From Pleurotus djamor (Eukaryota > Basidiomycota > Agaricomycetes > Agaricales > Pleurotaceae): a DNA stretch of 12,170 bases. Positions 1 through 7,999 of the stretch are shown piece after piece (position 1 is the first letter of the stretch; each line of letters starts with the position of its first letter). The translations under genes were made by a program, and so were the position numbers. Under the pieces are notes generated by a model. It was not told where the DNA came from and did not search any database. It worked only from the letters and a program-made list of their open reading frames with translations. The DNA lies in NCBI GenBank assembly GCA_029747585.1, contig JAPEVF010001227.1:1-12170 (forward strand). The letters run 5' to 3'.

Positions 1-597
1 ACGAAGAAGAAAGCCGTCGACCTCGCGTTTACGAGCGATTCACCAACCATAAGTACCTGCTTGCGAGAGCATCCGTCACCCCTCCTTCCTCGCAGCATCG
101 ACGTCGATTGCAAGCCCTTTCAATGGATTCTCGACCTCACGCACATCAACCGCCCTCTGGTCGATTATCTCTCGGCGAGGTACCTACAAATGAACATTCA
201 ACCATCGCCTATCAGCTCTGGTACTCTCTACCCCTGCGCTGCGAGCTCGTCAATAGGCTGTAACCACCGATCAACCACCCAAAATCGACGCCCACATTGT
301 CCTTGGTCCGCAACGACTACCTCTCAAACGTTCCCTTCATCTTCTCGGACCCTCAGTGTCAGCACTAACGTTACGAAGAAGGTGCCAGTTTACCGATACC
401 TCAGATTGCTCACGTCAACCCAGAGCATCGATACCCCGTCGTCCTCGCTCAATTTGATATCAGAGGCGACATCTTACTCCTCGACCTGTACTACGACCCA
501 TGGCTTTGTCTGTGTGTCCCGGGATTCCGTCGTTGCCTGGCCGTGGATGGGAAAAGCTACTGGCAGGAGGAGGGTATGGATTTGGATGTGGGTATGA
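1..597 (+). CDS. Hypothetical open frame in module A, copy 1 (5' end outside window)
   Basis: Open from the first base of the window to a TGA at 595-597, 198 codons, so the 5' end is missing. The product is rich in Ser, Thr and Pro in its middle and ends in a Trp/Arg-rich tail (motif VWIWMWV). I see no signal peptide, clear membrane segment or recognised domain. The same frame is open in copy 3 (offset 8743) with no net indel over about 578 nt, including KKVPVYRYL, ILDL and SSGTL. It is broken in copy 2. My hand count of differences between copies 1 and 3 is about 20, 28 and 34 at codon positions 1, 2 and 3, a weak third-position excess. A second frame in the last third reads well (PWLCLCVPGFRRCLAVDG), so the coding frame is uncertain and the ORF may be fortuitous. 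Confidence 0.28.
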   Translation, partial: TKKKAVDLAFTSDSPTISTCLREHPSPLLPRSIDVDCKPFQWILDLTHINRPLVDYLSARYLQMNIQPSPISSGTLYPCAASSSIGCNHRSTTQNRRPHCPWSATTTSQTFPSSSRTLSVSTNVTKKVPVYRYLRLLTSTQSIDTPSSSLNLISEATSYSSTCTTTHGFVCVSRDSVVAWPWMGKATGRRRVWIWMWV

Positions 598-1460
598 GAT
601 GAAGAAGACTGTACGGCCATCGGCACCAGCGATAGGCTGGATTTCCATCCCCCTTGTCACTTCTCAGCATTGACCTCATCGTCACATCACGAACAACGCA
701 TGCTACCCTACTCTGCACTGCAGCCGCGTCCGGGTTACCGTCGTCTCGTTATACTCGGCTCATGATGAAGTTGTACTCGCTCACCCATTGGGTTTCGGTC
801 TCAAAACTGACGATCGCAATCTTCCTCGAAAGAAACGACTCCGAGGTTTTGGCCTGCTTGGGATACTGACATCGACAGGAAGTGCCCGTCACGGTCGACC
901 TAGGGACGATGAAGCTCATCTTGACGTCGTTTGGTCGGCATCTTTCGCTGAACGTGTCTTTCATTCTTCGAAGACGTTGTTCGTGTTTTCTGCAGGCTCC
1001 AATGGTCTTTCCTCATCGCAGCGGCCAAGTTCTCAGCAACAACCTCTGGGACTCGAGGCTATGTTGTCGCTAGACGGCGTGGAAACGTTTTCCTTTGGTA
1101 TGTTCAGGTGTTTGCTAGCCTCGAACGTCACGTATATCATTGGTCTTCGGTCTGTTCGAAACGCTCATCCATGACTTTCTTTAATTCTACCTATATCGTT
1201 ACATTCCATGGACGCTATCCATTCTAGAGTACATCCTCGAAGCTTACAAACTCTACATACCTACCAGTACCTCTATCTCTTAGACAACGAACTGCATGCA
1301 TCGCATCCATGCCTCCTTCCATACCTACGCGGACAGTCATCACCCGAGACCCAGTACGTACGACGCGTCATACCTAGATACGATGATTACTGCATATACA
1401 TACCATATATGCGCTGGTTGGGACAGACGAGGAGGGTGCATTCGGTGAATGTCATTTGAG
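598..1460 (+). repeat. Distal part of module A, copy 1, no convincing gene
   Basis: Collinear with about 5125-6008 and 9341-10255. Short frames persist between copies (for example VTVDxxxxKLxLTSxGR near 885-945, also at 9662-9712), but stops and indels break them in at least one copy. Copy 1 is the most diverged around 1075-1200, where the conserved block with CTAGACGCGTCC of copies 2 and 3 is degraded. No RNA gene was recognised. The right end carries a short palindrome at 1392-1412. Confidence 0.6.
1392..1412. repeat. Short inverted repeat GCATATA/TATATGC
   Basis: Two perfect 7-nt arms (1392-1398 and 1406-1412) separated by 7 nt. The same palindrome with a different spacer occurs in copy 3 (10176-10196). 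In copy 2 the right arm has decayed, near 5940-5965. It lies at the A/B boundary, where a + strand and a minus-strand transcription unit would converge. Function is unknown. Confidence 0.5.
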
Positions 1461-1900
1461 CTTGCGAAGAGATCGTCAACAACAGGGATAAGGAAGGGAT
1501 AGAGTAACGGGTGGCGTATACAATACGCAACTGCGAGAGGAGGGATGTCGAAGCCGTGAAGGTTCTGTTCCTATGGCTGGAGGAGAAGCTCGAATGGCGA
1601 GAAGTTGAAGAGAGTAGTGGGAATTAGAGATCGGTGGGATATGGATTCGTCCAGCAGAGGCGAGAGGTTAGATTCATGGCCAGTGTCGTGTCAATGATTG
1701 AAGAGTGTGCATGGTGATAGAAGCACGGACGCGAGGAATCCGCTCAAGGAGGCGCAGGGGGATGGTCAGAAGTAGAGCGCAAGGGAAGAGAGGTTGAGAC
1801 TAAGAGCAAGGAGATGAGAAACGTTGAATCGGGTTCGACTTTGCCACGGAACCGCTGAGGGAAGAGAACCCGTGGAGAGTGGAAAGTCCGAGGAAGATGT
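1461..1900 (-). pseudogene. Module B, copy 1: degraded counterpart of the minus-strand frame of copies 2 and 3
   Basis: Purine-rich on +, hence pyrimidine-rich on the minus strand. The minus strand reads SLLSQLRI, YATRYSIPSLSL and NQRIYGMYM, matching copy 3 residue by residue in that part. Upstream, a 1-nt difference near 1670 and an in-frame TAA separate it from the segment homologous to RIHITPIPNA in copies 2 and 3. It is therefore broken as a single frame unless it is spliced. A CAG/TAG acceptor-like site precedes the GAACAGAACC block in all three copies. The original product is not recognised. Confidence 0.3.
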
Positions 1901-2030
1901 GTGCGGGGACGAAGACGTCACCATTGTGGGGTGGTTTCGGGGAGTTGAACCCGTGTCCAGCTCCCTCCTTTTCTCTTCTTCCCACAAGCGAACTCACCCT
2001 TCTCCTCACCGTCTTCGACAACGACAAACC
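1901..2030. promoter_or_regulatory. Candidate divergent promoter at the B/B' junction, copy 1
   Basis: Left of about 1930 the + strand is almost entirely purine-rich. Right of about 1955 it switches abruptly to pyrimidine-rich (CTCCCTCCTTTTCTCTTC). Fungal leaders are often CT-rich on the sense strand, so this mirror-like switch is what a bidirectional promoter would look like, with one unit running left through B and one right through B'. A GACGTCA element (1914-1920, CRE/ATF-like) sits in the centre. The same layout recurs at 10641-10770 in copy 3. The composition is visible; the promoter role is inferred. Confidence 0.35.
1914..1920 (+). promoter_or_regulatory. GACGTCA, CRE/ATF-like site
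   Basis: Seven of eight bases of the TGACGTCA consensus for CREB/ATF-type bZIP factors. It is conserved at the same place in copy 3 (10651-10657). Short motifs occur by chance, and the support here is positional conservation only. Confidence 0.3.
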
Positions 2031-2275
2031 TGACGCTCTTTGCTATCGACGAGAACAACGACAACTTGGACTACTCTGAATACCGCCTGGTGTCTCTGTG
2101 ACGACCCTCCGCTGTAGCCGTCTCTCTCTCGTCCCCGTTCGTCAACCAAGCCATCATCGAGTCGCCTCCAACTGAATCTGTCTATTCATCCCTCCCACGC
2201 TCTTCAACCCAATCCACGTCCTTTCCTCCATTCATGAACCGCCCCATTAAGCAACTGGTCCTATCAAGGTTCCCA
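2031..2275 (+). repeat. Module B', copy 1
   Basis: CT-rich segment shared with about 10771-11105 of copy 3 and absent from copy 2. Shared anchors include GACAACTTGGACTAC, ACTGAATCTG and CCATGAACC-like blocks. In the adjoining stretch (about 1930-2030) the + strand frame reading FGELNPCPAPSFSLLPTSEL is also kept in copy 3 (FGELSPCPAPSFSLLPTNEL). It degrades here, and copies 1 and 3 differ by a gap of about 70-90 bp. No gene is claimed. Confidence 0.6.
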
Positions 2276-2600
2276 GTGAGGATGGTATGACAGACCGTCG
2301 CTTGGTATTGACGATGGAACAGGTACAAGTACGTGCGAAGGTGAAGGACGAGGTTCAGTCGAAAGAATAGGACTCAGGAGATACAGGGTCGTTTCGACAA
2401 CTTCATGTGAGCGGAGAGTACCAAGAGTCGACTTTTTGCTGCGAGGTGAAAATAAAACTGCCAGACTTTCTTGACGTATGTACCGCGCTGAGACCATGAG
2501 AAGTACTGGTCGAATAGAACCACTCGCTGGTGGTAATGGTAGCATCCGGACGAAACACACGTCAAGACGACGATAAGTAGGAGCGCAAGGCAGTTTTGAC
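2276..2600. other. Copy 1-specific stretch upstream of the TATA box, no gene recognised
   Basis: About 325 bp between B' and the TATA region, with no convincing match in copies 2 or 3. Minus-strand frames of 94 and 198 codons cross it, but they extend into the TATA region and the transcribed C module, contain an ambiguous base and show no domain. I see no repeat, RNA gene or clear motif here. It may be the upstream promoter region of the unit that starts at 2644. Confidence 0.4.
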
Positions 2601-2643
2601 TTGAATTTGGAAGTAGGGGGTTCATACCACGCGAAAATGGGGG

Positions 2644-2650
2644 TATAAAA
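2644..2650 (+). promoter_or_regulatory. TATA box (TATAAAA), module C copy 1
   Basis: Perfect TATAAAA in the context GGGGGTATAAAATC. The same 14-mer is conserved exactly in copy 2 (TATAAAA at 6833-6839), although the flanking 40-60 bp are strongly diverged. Conserved splice-like signals lie about 340 bp downstream on the same strand (2983-3048), which supports a + strand start in the next 30-100 bp. TATA boxes mark a minority of fungal promoters, often regulated ones. Confidence 0.5.
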
Positions 2651-2982
2651 TCCGACAAAAGGGTTAAACAGAAAGACTAAATTCGAGTCGAGTCTCAGCG
2701 GCCATCTTATAGTCATAGAAAGGCAAGACACAGAGGTAAAACGTAAAAACNGAGCAAGTAGAAAAGAGAAACGAGAGTCGATCTCGGACGGCCATTTCGG
2801 TCGCCGTATTACATAAGCAAATGCCAAGCAACACCCGACACAGCTTTTCCTCCGCACCATCTTGATCCCTCAGAGTCATACCCCTTCGACAGTCCTGCTC
2901 TATGATTATTGTATCCGTCTCTCGTCCTCTCAAAGTCAACCTTATGGCCCTCCAAATCCATCGATAGCCGCATCGAATCATG

Positions 2983-3048
2983 GTGCGCGAAATTTCCTAC
3001 TTTTTTCGTTTTCCTGACTGGCCAGCCCTCTTTCTTCTCTTCTCTTAG
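2983..3048 (+). other. Intron-like segment, module C copy 1 (66 nt)
   Basis: Donor GTGCGCG follows ATG, CTGAC lies at 3014-3018, then a polypyrimidine run and acceptor CTCTTAG. Copy 2 has the equivalent at 7139-7208 (70 nt) with donor GTGCGTG, CTGAC and the identical acceptor TTCTTCTCTTAG. Length and signals fit short fungal introns. Splicing is inferred. Confidence 0.5.
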
Positions 3049-3804
3049 CTATCGTCTCATACGCCTCCGAGACCCATACTGGCAGATTTACGCGCCTACG
3101 CTCGTCAAAGGAACCCTCAGCTCAGCTCGCAGCTGCCTCCTCCGTCGCAGGTATGGATTTTTGTTGGAGGGTTTAGGGCAGGNTTTTTTTCGGGTGGTTT
3201 GAGTTTGCGGAGATGTCGAGTAGAGGTTGGCTTGAAGGGGAGGGGATTCTACGAGGACGATAATTGAATACAGGAACACGGCACCTATCATCACGAAGAT
3301 CGTGAGTGGAAACCTGCTCTCCCCTCGATTTCGAGTACCTGCCTTCCTCCCTGTCTCATTGGAGAACAAGCCCTCGACGACGTACCCACCAGCTAGCAGC
3401 AACTCGACAACCTTCCGCTTTCGTCCTCTCAGCTCAGTAACCTGCATCATCCCTCGCAGACGCCCTCTGCGCAGAGGTTGGCCGCATCCGTCATGACAGT
3501 CAAGCGACACGCGTACCAGGTCCTTCCGCAACACCTGATGCTCGTGTCCTATCTCTTCTCCCCGCTCGAACGGCTGTCAAGTCTTTCAACACACGAAGCC
3601 ATGCTGCTCTCGTTCGCTACGGTACTCAAGATGATCAGAAGGACATACTGCCAGCCTTGATGTCGATGTTCCATGTCGCGCTTCCACTTGCCGCCATCCA
3701 CCGCAAGGCACCGTATGGTCGCAGACCGAACTCGCTTCGCTGTGGGAGGTCGGGTTGACTGCAGAAGGGATAGGCCTACTCAAATTCCTGCTATACAGTC
3801 CATG

Positions 3805-3864
3805 GTGCGTGATTATTTCTACTTCATTCTCAATCTCTGGCTGACAAGCGTCCACCTCTTCCAG
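3805..3864 (+). other. Intron-like segment, module D copy 1 (60 nt)
   Basis: ATG is followed by donor GTGCGTG, a CTGAC branch-like motif (3841-3845) and acceptor TTCCAG before ATTCTCC. Copy 2 has a segment of identical length at 7940-7999 with GTACGTG, CTGAC and CACAG. Within this segment the functional signals are kept although neighbouring bases differ. Confidence 0.55.
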
Positions 3865-4533
3865 ATTCTCCATTCACGCTCTCCATTACAGCTTACGCAT
3901 CGGTGCTTTCCACACCAATTGCTTCCAGATGAGCTTTTTGCATGCGTGTCGGTGTAGGATGGCGGGTTCTTGGGCCGGCTTATGGGAAGCTTCCAGTTCA
4001 ATTCGGATGAAATGCCGAGGGAGGTTGGTCGAGTTTACTCACGACGAAGAAGCTTTCGCGCTCACACACGCCAGCGTTGCTACCGTCGCTCGAACCCGAC
4101 AGCCGGAACCTGCATATCTCCACCACCACGAACCTCGTCTCCGCCATAGCTGCGAGGCAAGGCGACGCGTCGACCACACTCCTGAACAACTGAAGAAATA
4201 TGGACGTTTTCTCCCCCTCCACCTTTGCCGCCACCACCAGCCTCCATCGATCTCTTCGCTGCTTGTCTTCCCCAAGATGGGCATCAACCGACGCGCGTCC
4301 TCCGCATACAACAAGGTTATCTCAGAACCACCACAACTCATCTCCGTATCTCAAAGCTGATGGCATACGAAGTTGGGGAACGTCATCCCGACCATAGGCA
4401 GGATCCCTTACCCCGTAGACCCTCTCTGCTCGATAACGGTTCGCGGTCTCGATGCTGGCGCTCGTCCGACCTTCTTCGGCAGCGATNGGGGGGATAGCAA
4501 CTCGGAGAGGGTATGGGAGGAAACATGGGCCGG

Positions 4534-5130
4534 ATGAAGAACAAAGCTGTTGGGCTCGCGTTTAAGAGCAATCCACCAACCACGGATACCTGCGTACGGA
4601 GTATCCGTCACACCCTCTTCCTCGTAGCCTCGACGGCGATGGCAAGCCCTCCCCGTGGATCCTCGACCTCATGTACATCAACCATCCTCTGGACGGTTCC
4701 CTCTTGGCGAGTTACCTACATATGAACGTTCAACCATTGCGTACCAGCTCGGGTACTCTCTACCCCTGCGCTGCGAGCTCGTCATGAGGCTGTAACCAGC
4801 CATCAACCACCCAAGATCGACACACGTATCGTCCGTGGTCCTCAACGCCTACCTATCAAACGTTCCCTTCATCCTCTCGGACTCTCAGTGTCAACACTGA
4901 CGTTACGAAGAAGGTGCCAGTTTACCGATACCTCAAATTGCTCATGTCAACCCAGAGCACCGAAACCCGTCTTCCCCTCTCGATTTGATGTCAGAGGCAA
5001 CTTGTTACTCGCCTATTCTACCGCCTATGGCTATGCCTGTGTATCCCGGGATCCAGTCGTCGTTTGTCTGTGCATGGGAACCTCTACTGGCAGGAGGATG
5101 GTATGGATATGGATGTGGGTATCGGATCGA
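4534..5130 (+). pseudogene. Frameshifted counterpart of the module A open frame, copy 2
   Basis: Homologous to 1-597 and 8744-9343. It begins well in the shared frame (GGNMGRMKNKAVGLAFKSNP), but a 1-nt deletion near 4600 (TGCGTACGGAG against TGCGTACGAGAG in copy 3) shifts the frame. Further deletions follow near 4970 and 5010-5030, for a net loss of 6 nt across the stretch. The shifted frame stops at 4725. If the module A frame is a real gene, this copy is broken. If it is not, these indels simply show neutral decay. Confidence 0.35.
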
Positions 5131-5875
5131 AAACGGTTGGGATGGATGAAGAAGACTGTACGGCCATCGGTACCAGCGCTGGGGCTATTGGATTTCCATC
5201 CCCCTTGTCACTTCTCAGCGCGCGTCGACCTCATCGTCACGTCACGAACAACACATGCTACCTCACTGCAGCCGCGTCTGCGCTACCCCGCCGTTTCATT
5301 GTACTCGGCTTGTGATGAAATCGTATTCGCTCACCCATTGACGATTGCATCTCCCTTGAAGTAAACGTCGTCGATGTCTATGCGACTTGGGTTCCTCGCG
5401 ATCGCATGCAACACCCGTTATGCTTGACCTATGTGGGATCAGGCTCTTCTTGACGTGGTTGGGGCTGTACGCTTGGCCTAACAGCTTTCATCTTTCGAAG
5501 ACATCCTCGCGTTCCTTACATCCTCGTTTGGTCTTCCATCGCTCTACCGGTTACGTTCCTACGTATAACGTTGCTAGACGCGTCCTCTGATATGATTGTG
5601 TGTTTGTCAGCCCCATCATGGACATGATACGTATCCTTGTACTTTGGTATGCTCTAAACTCTCGGACACGATTTTCTGTCGCTATCTCCATGTACGGACT
5701 CATTTGAAGGACTCTTACATTACTCTACGGACCCATTCTTTACACCACATATGGACCACGCGTACTACATCCTCGAAGCTTGCAAACTTTACATACCTAA
5801 CCAATGTCTCTATCTTTCGGACAAGGAACTGCATACGTCTTATCCACACCTCCTTCCATACCTAGGCGGACAGTT
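5131..5875 (+). repeat. Distal part of module A, copy 2
   Basis: Collinear with 598-1460 and 9341-10255. Several short frames (63-89 codons) overlap here, and none is shared intact by all copies. It includes the block with CTAGACGCGTCC (5573-5584) that is also found at 9812-9823. No RNA gene or mobile-element signal was recognised. Confidence 0.6.
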
Positions 5876-6223
5876 CTAGCATCTATAGAGTATACAATTG
5901 CCCGAGAACGAGTACATACGACGCGGATACGATGGCCAGTGCATATACGCACCACCTATGCGCTGGTTACGATAGACGATGAGGAGGGTGCACTCGGTTA
6001 ATGGTATTCGAGCTTTTGAGTGGACGACGATGACAGGTGTAAGGAAGGGATAGAGTAACAGGTGGTGTAGACAATACGCACGCAACTGCGAGGGGAGGGA
6101 TGTCGAAGCCATCAAGGACCCATCCCTGTAGCTAGATGAGAAACTCAAAGAGCGAGAAGAGTGATGGGCATTGGGGATCGGAGTGATATGGATTCGTCCA
6201 GCAGAAGCGAGGGTTGTATTCAT
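5876..6223 (-). CDS. Hypothetical minus-strand frame of module B, copy 2 (115 aa)
   Basis: Begins at a true ATG (6223) and is open upstream of it as well. The first 25 residues are almost identical to copy 3 (ASAGRIHITPIPNAHHSSRS). The middle then runs in a shifted frame because of a 4-nt insertion near 6080 (CTGCGTGCGTATT-like on the minus strand). Near the C-terminus the frame is back in register (NQRI and YMHxPS in both). There is a hydrophobic stretch around residues 52-66 (LLLYPFLTPVIVV) but no recognised domain. Frame restoration after an indel is suggestive but could be chance. It would converge on the + strand unit ending in A2. Confidence 0.25.
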   Translation of the reverse strand: MNTTLASAGRIHITPIPNAHHSSRSLSFSSSYRDGSLMASTSLPSQLRAYCLHHLLLYPFLTPVIVVHSKARIPLTECTLLIVYRNQRIGGAYMHWPSYPRRMYSFSGNCILYRC

Positions 6224-6815
6224 GGCCAGTGTGGTGCCGATGACGGAAGAGAGTACATTGTGATGGAAGCACGGACGTGAGGAATGCGCTCAAAGAGGGA
6301 CAGAGGTTAGAGAACTTGGGATGAAAGGTAGAGACTAGCAGCAAGGAGCTTAGAGTGCTTGAATCGGTTTCGACTTTGCCATGGAACCGCAGAGACACGA
6401 GATCCCGAGGAGAGTGGAAAGTCCGAGGAAGAAGTAAGTGTGAGGGGAAGGGGACCGTTTGGAACAGCATATCTCTCGCAGCCATCCTGCTTGTCTGCAT
6501 AGAAGAGGACACGCAAAGCGAGGGCAATTCTCCGAATCTAAGGAGCCACCTTGGAAGCGGTTTCATCTTGTCGTCTACGGCTGCGACCAGCAAGTTCACC
6601 ACACTTTCCAGATCGCAGGGAACGCGCTGTGGATCGTTGTATGCACTAATACCCAGCAAGCAGCCCACGGAGATCGCGGTGAAAGTCAAGCGAGAAGCTG
6701 ATGGTAGCACCAGCGTCCAGTAGAGATAGGCGTTAACGAGATTCAGAGAGTTTTCCTGACAGAGTAGGCACTGAAGGAAATATTTTGTCTCGACTTTGCA
6801 GGCAAGCGAGCCATG
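6132..6815 (-). CDS. Hypothetical open frame across the copy 2-specific segment (227 codons, no N-terminal ATG)
   Basis: The minus strand stays open from just after a TGA at 6816-6818 down to the stop at 6132. The part before about 6446 (first 120 residues) comes from the segment found only in copy 2. It looks protein-like: a strongly hydrophobic stretch (LVNAYLYWTLVLP, then LTFTAISVGCLLGIS), followed by a mixed acidic/basic part (ESVVNLLVAAVDDKMKPLP). No early ATG exists. An acceptor-like CTGTCAG about 18 residues into the open stretch could mark a splice junction. The C-terminal half crosses module B, where the same frame is not kept in the other copies, so the true 3' boundary probably lies near 6440. 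No family was recognised. Confidence 0.25.
   Translation of the reverse strand, partial: HGSLACKVETKYFLQCLLCQENSLNLVNAYLYWTLVLPSASRLTFTAISVGCLLGISAYNDPQRVPCDLESVVNLLVAAVDDKMKPLPRWLLRFGELPSLCVSSSMQTSRMAARDMLFQTVPFPSHLLLPRTFHSPRDLVSLRFHGKVETDSSTLSSLLLVSTFHPKFSNLCPSLSAFLTSVLPSQCTLFRHRHHTGHEYNPRFCWTNPYHSDPQCPSLFSLFEFLI
6446..6780. other. Copy 2-specific segment replacing B' and the upstream region
   Basis: After GTCCGAGGAAGAAG (6420-6433) copies 1 and 3 continue into the GACGTCA element and B', whereas copy 2 departs into unrelated sequence. It rejoins copy 1 near the TATA box. The break falls at the B/B' junction, the candidate promoter. A consensus donor (GTAAGTG, about 6434) lies at the left edge on the + strand. 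I found no target-site duplication or inverted ends, so gene conversion or replacement is as likely as insertion. Confidence 0.6.
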
Positions 6816-6832
6816 TCACGCCAAAAAGGGGG

Positions 6833-6839
6833 TATAAAA
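6833..6839 (+). promoter_or_regulatory. TATA box (TATAAAA), module C copy 2
   Basis: Perfect TATAAAA in the same GGGGGTATAAAATC context as copy 1 (2644-2650). Conservation of this short block between otherwise diverged flanks supports a core promoter for the + strand unit that follows. Confidence 0.5.
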
Positions 6840-7138
6840 TCGCCATAGGGTAAGACTAATTCTTCGAGCTGAGTCGCATCTATTGTAGAAAGGTCACTAA
6901 GAACGACTTTGGAAAGTGTAGAGTAAAAGCGAGCGTGTAGGAATTGGTGCAGGAAAGAAAAGAAAAATCGGCCATTTCGGTCGAGGCCGTAGGCAACCAG
7001 CGCCAAACAATTTTTTTCCCTCCACACCACCATCTCCCTCCGCTCGTACCCCATCGAAAGTCCTTCTCCATGTTCCTCGCCCTCTCAAAGTCAACCTTAG
7101 GGTCTTCCGAATTCATTGATAACCATATCCTCGTTATG

Positions 7139-7208
7139 GTGCGTGAAATTTCTTTCCGTTTTTTTTCGTTTTCCTTGCTGACAAACCCTCTATCTTTTCT
7201 TCTCTTAG
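7139..7208 (+). other. Intron-like segment, module C copy 2 (70 nt)
   Basis: GTGCGTG donor immediately after ATG, TTGCTGAC branch-like motif, pyrimidine run and CTCTTAG acceptor. It is the direct counterpart of 2983-3048 in copy 1. Confidence 0.5.
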
Positions 7209-7939
7209 GCATCGTTTCATACGCCTTCGAGACCCCATACTGGCAGCGTGAAACGCCTACGCTAGTCAAAAGAACCCTTCGCGTAGCCCACCGTCGCTCC
7301 CTTCGCCGCAGGTATGGATTTTGGAGGCTGGCAGGTTTAGGGCAGCTTTTTTTTTCGGCGGTGCGAGTTCGTGGAGATGCCGAAAAGAGGTTAGCTTTAA
7401 AGGGAGGGGATTCTACGAGGAAGAAACTTGAAGACGGGAGGATGGCGTGGTTACCACCCCGAAGATTTCGTCAGCGGAACCTTCCGTCCTTGAATGCAGA
7501 CCTTTTCTCCGCTGAAATGGGACGAAAGCGACAGGTCCTCGACGATCCATCAACCAACTACTAGCGAGCCGCCTCCCCTTTTATCCTGTGCTTATCAACA
7601 CTCAGCACCGCCATCATCTTCCTCTGCGTAGACGCTGCAACCAGCAAAGGTGTCGAGCGATCCGCGTACCAGGTCCTTCTGCAGCACCCGATCCTCGTGT
7701 TATATCTCTTCTCCCCATTCCAACGACCGTCAAGTCTTACACTAAACGAAGGCATGCTCACCTCGCTCGCTACAGCACTGAAGAGAACCTGCTACTCCCC
7801 TCGATGTTGGTTTACCATGTTGCGGTTCGACTTCCTGCCAGGATTCCGTACGGTCCTAGATCGAATTCGTTTCGCTGTCGGAGGTTGGGCTGACTGCAGA
7901 GGGTATGGACCTACTCGGATTGTCGCTGTACAACCCATG

Positions 7940-7999
7940 GTACGTGATCATTTTTACTCCCTTCTCAATCTCTGTCTGACGAGCGACTGCCTCTCACAG
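7940..7999 (+). other. Intron-like segment, module D copy 2 (60 nt)
   Basis: GTACGTG donor after ATG, TCTGAC branch-like motif and CTCACAG acceptor. The length is identical to 3805-3864 in copy 1. Its removal keeps a reading frame open (VAVQPM joined to ILQASSS). Confidence 0.55.

Larger units (their letters stand above)
1..4533 (+). repeat. Tandem segmental repeat, copy 1 (modules A1-B1-B'1-C1-D1)
   Basis: First visible unit of a direct repeat. Position 22 (CTCGCG) matches 4555 and 8765 with the same flanking sequence, and homology continues module by module: A 1-1460, B 1461-1900, B' 1901-2275, C about 2600-3265, D about 3480-4533. It is the longest unit. Its stretch between B and the TATA box (1901-2643) is about 360 bp longer than the equivalent in copy 2. 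The window opens inside A, so the true left end of the unit or array is not visible. No LTR, terminal inverted repeat, transposase or reverse transcriptase motif was seen, so a segmental duplication is preferred over a mobile element. The repeat itself is seen directly. Its origin is inference. Confidence 0.9.
2651..4533 (+). pseudogene. C and D modules, copy 1: spliced-looking transcription unit, coding status doubtful
   Basis: Runs from the TATA box through two intron-like segments (2983-3048, 3805-3864) into the next A module. The first ATG conserved between copies (about 2901; 7070 in copy 2) opens only 22 codons here, because a 13-nt length difference shifts the frame. In D, two overlapping frames show similarity to copy 2: AYQVLxQHxxLVxYLFSP and RRRVDHTPEQLKKYG. 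Differences are spread almost evenly over codon positions (hand counts about 8/7/9 near 3515-3635 and 8/6/7 near 3710-3804), as expected without protein-level selection. It may be a decayed gene or a spliced non-coding RNA. Ambiguous bases lie at 2751, 3183 and 4487. Confidence 0.3.

Noticed and set aside
2264..2860. 198-codon minus-strand open frame in copy 1
   Set aside because: It crosses the TATA box and the leader of the + strand unit, contains an ambiguous base, and its counterpart in copy 2 is in a different frame and broken. No domain is visible.
4383..4611. Overlapping minus-strand frames at the D1/A2 border
   Set aside because: They overlap each other and an ambiguous base at 4487. 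Their frame is not shared in the same extent with copy 3 and they carry no recognisable motif.
7300..7360. T-run after GGTTTAGGGCAG as a possible RNA polymerase III terminator
   Set aside because: No convincing A box or B box was found upstream, and no tRNA-like fold around GGTTCGA-like motifs elsewhere (for example near 1828, 7845 and 10565).
6944..7564. 206-codon + strand open frame in module C of copy 2
   Set aside because: It reads straight through the conserved 70-nt intron-like segment, the equivalent frame in copy 1 is broken by shifts and stops, and minus-strand frames overlap it. It looks like a by-product of low stop density.
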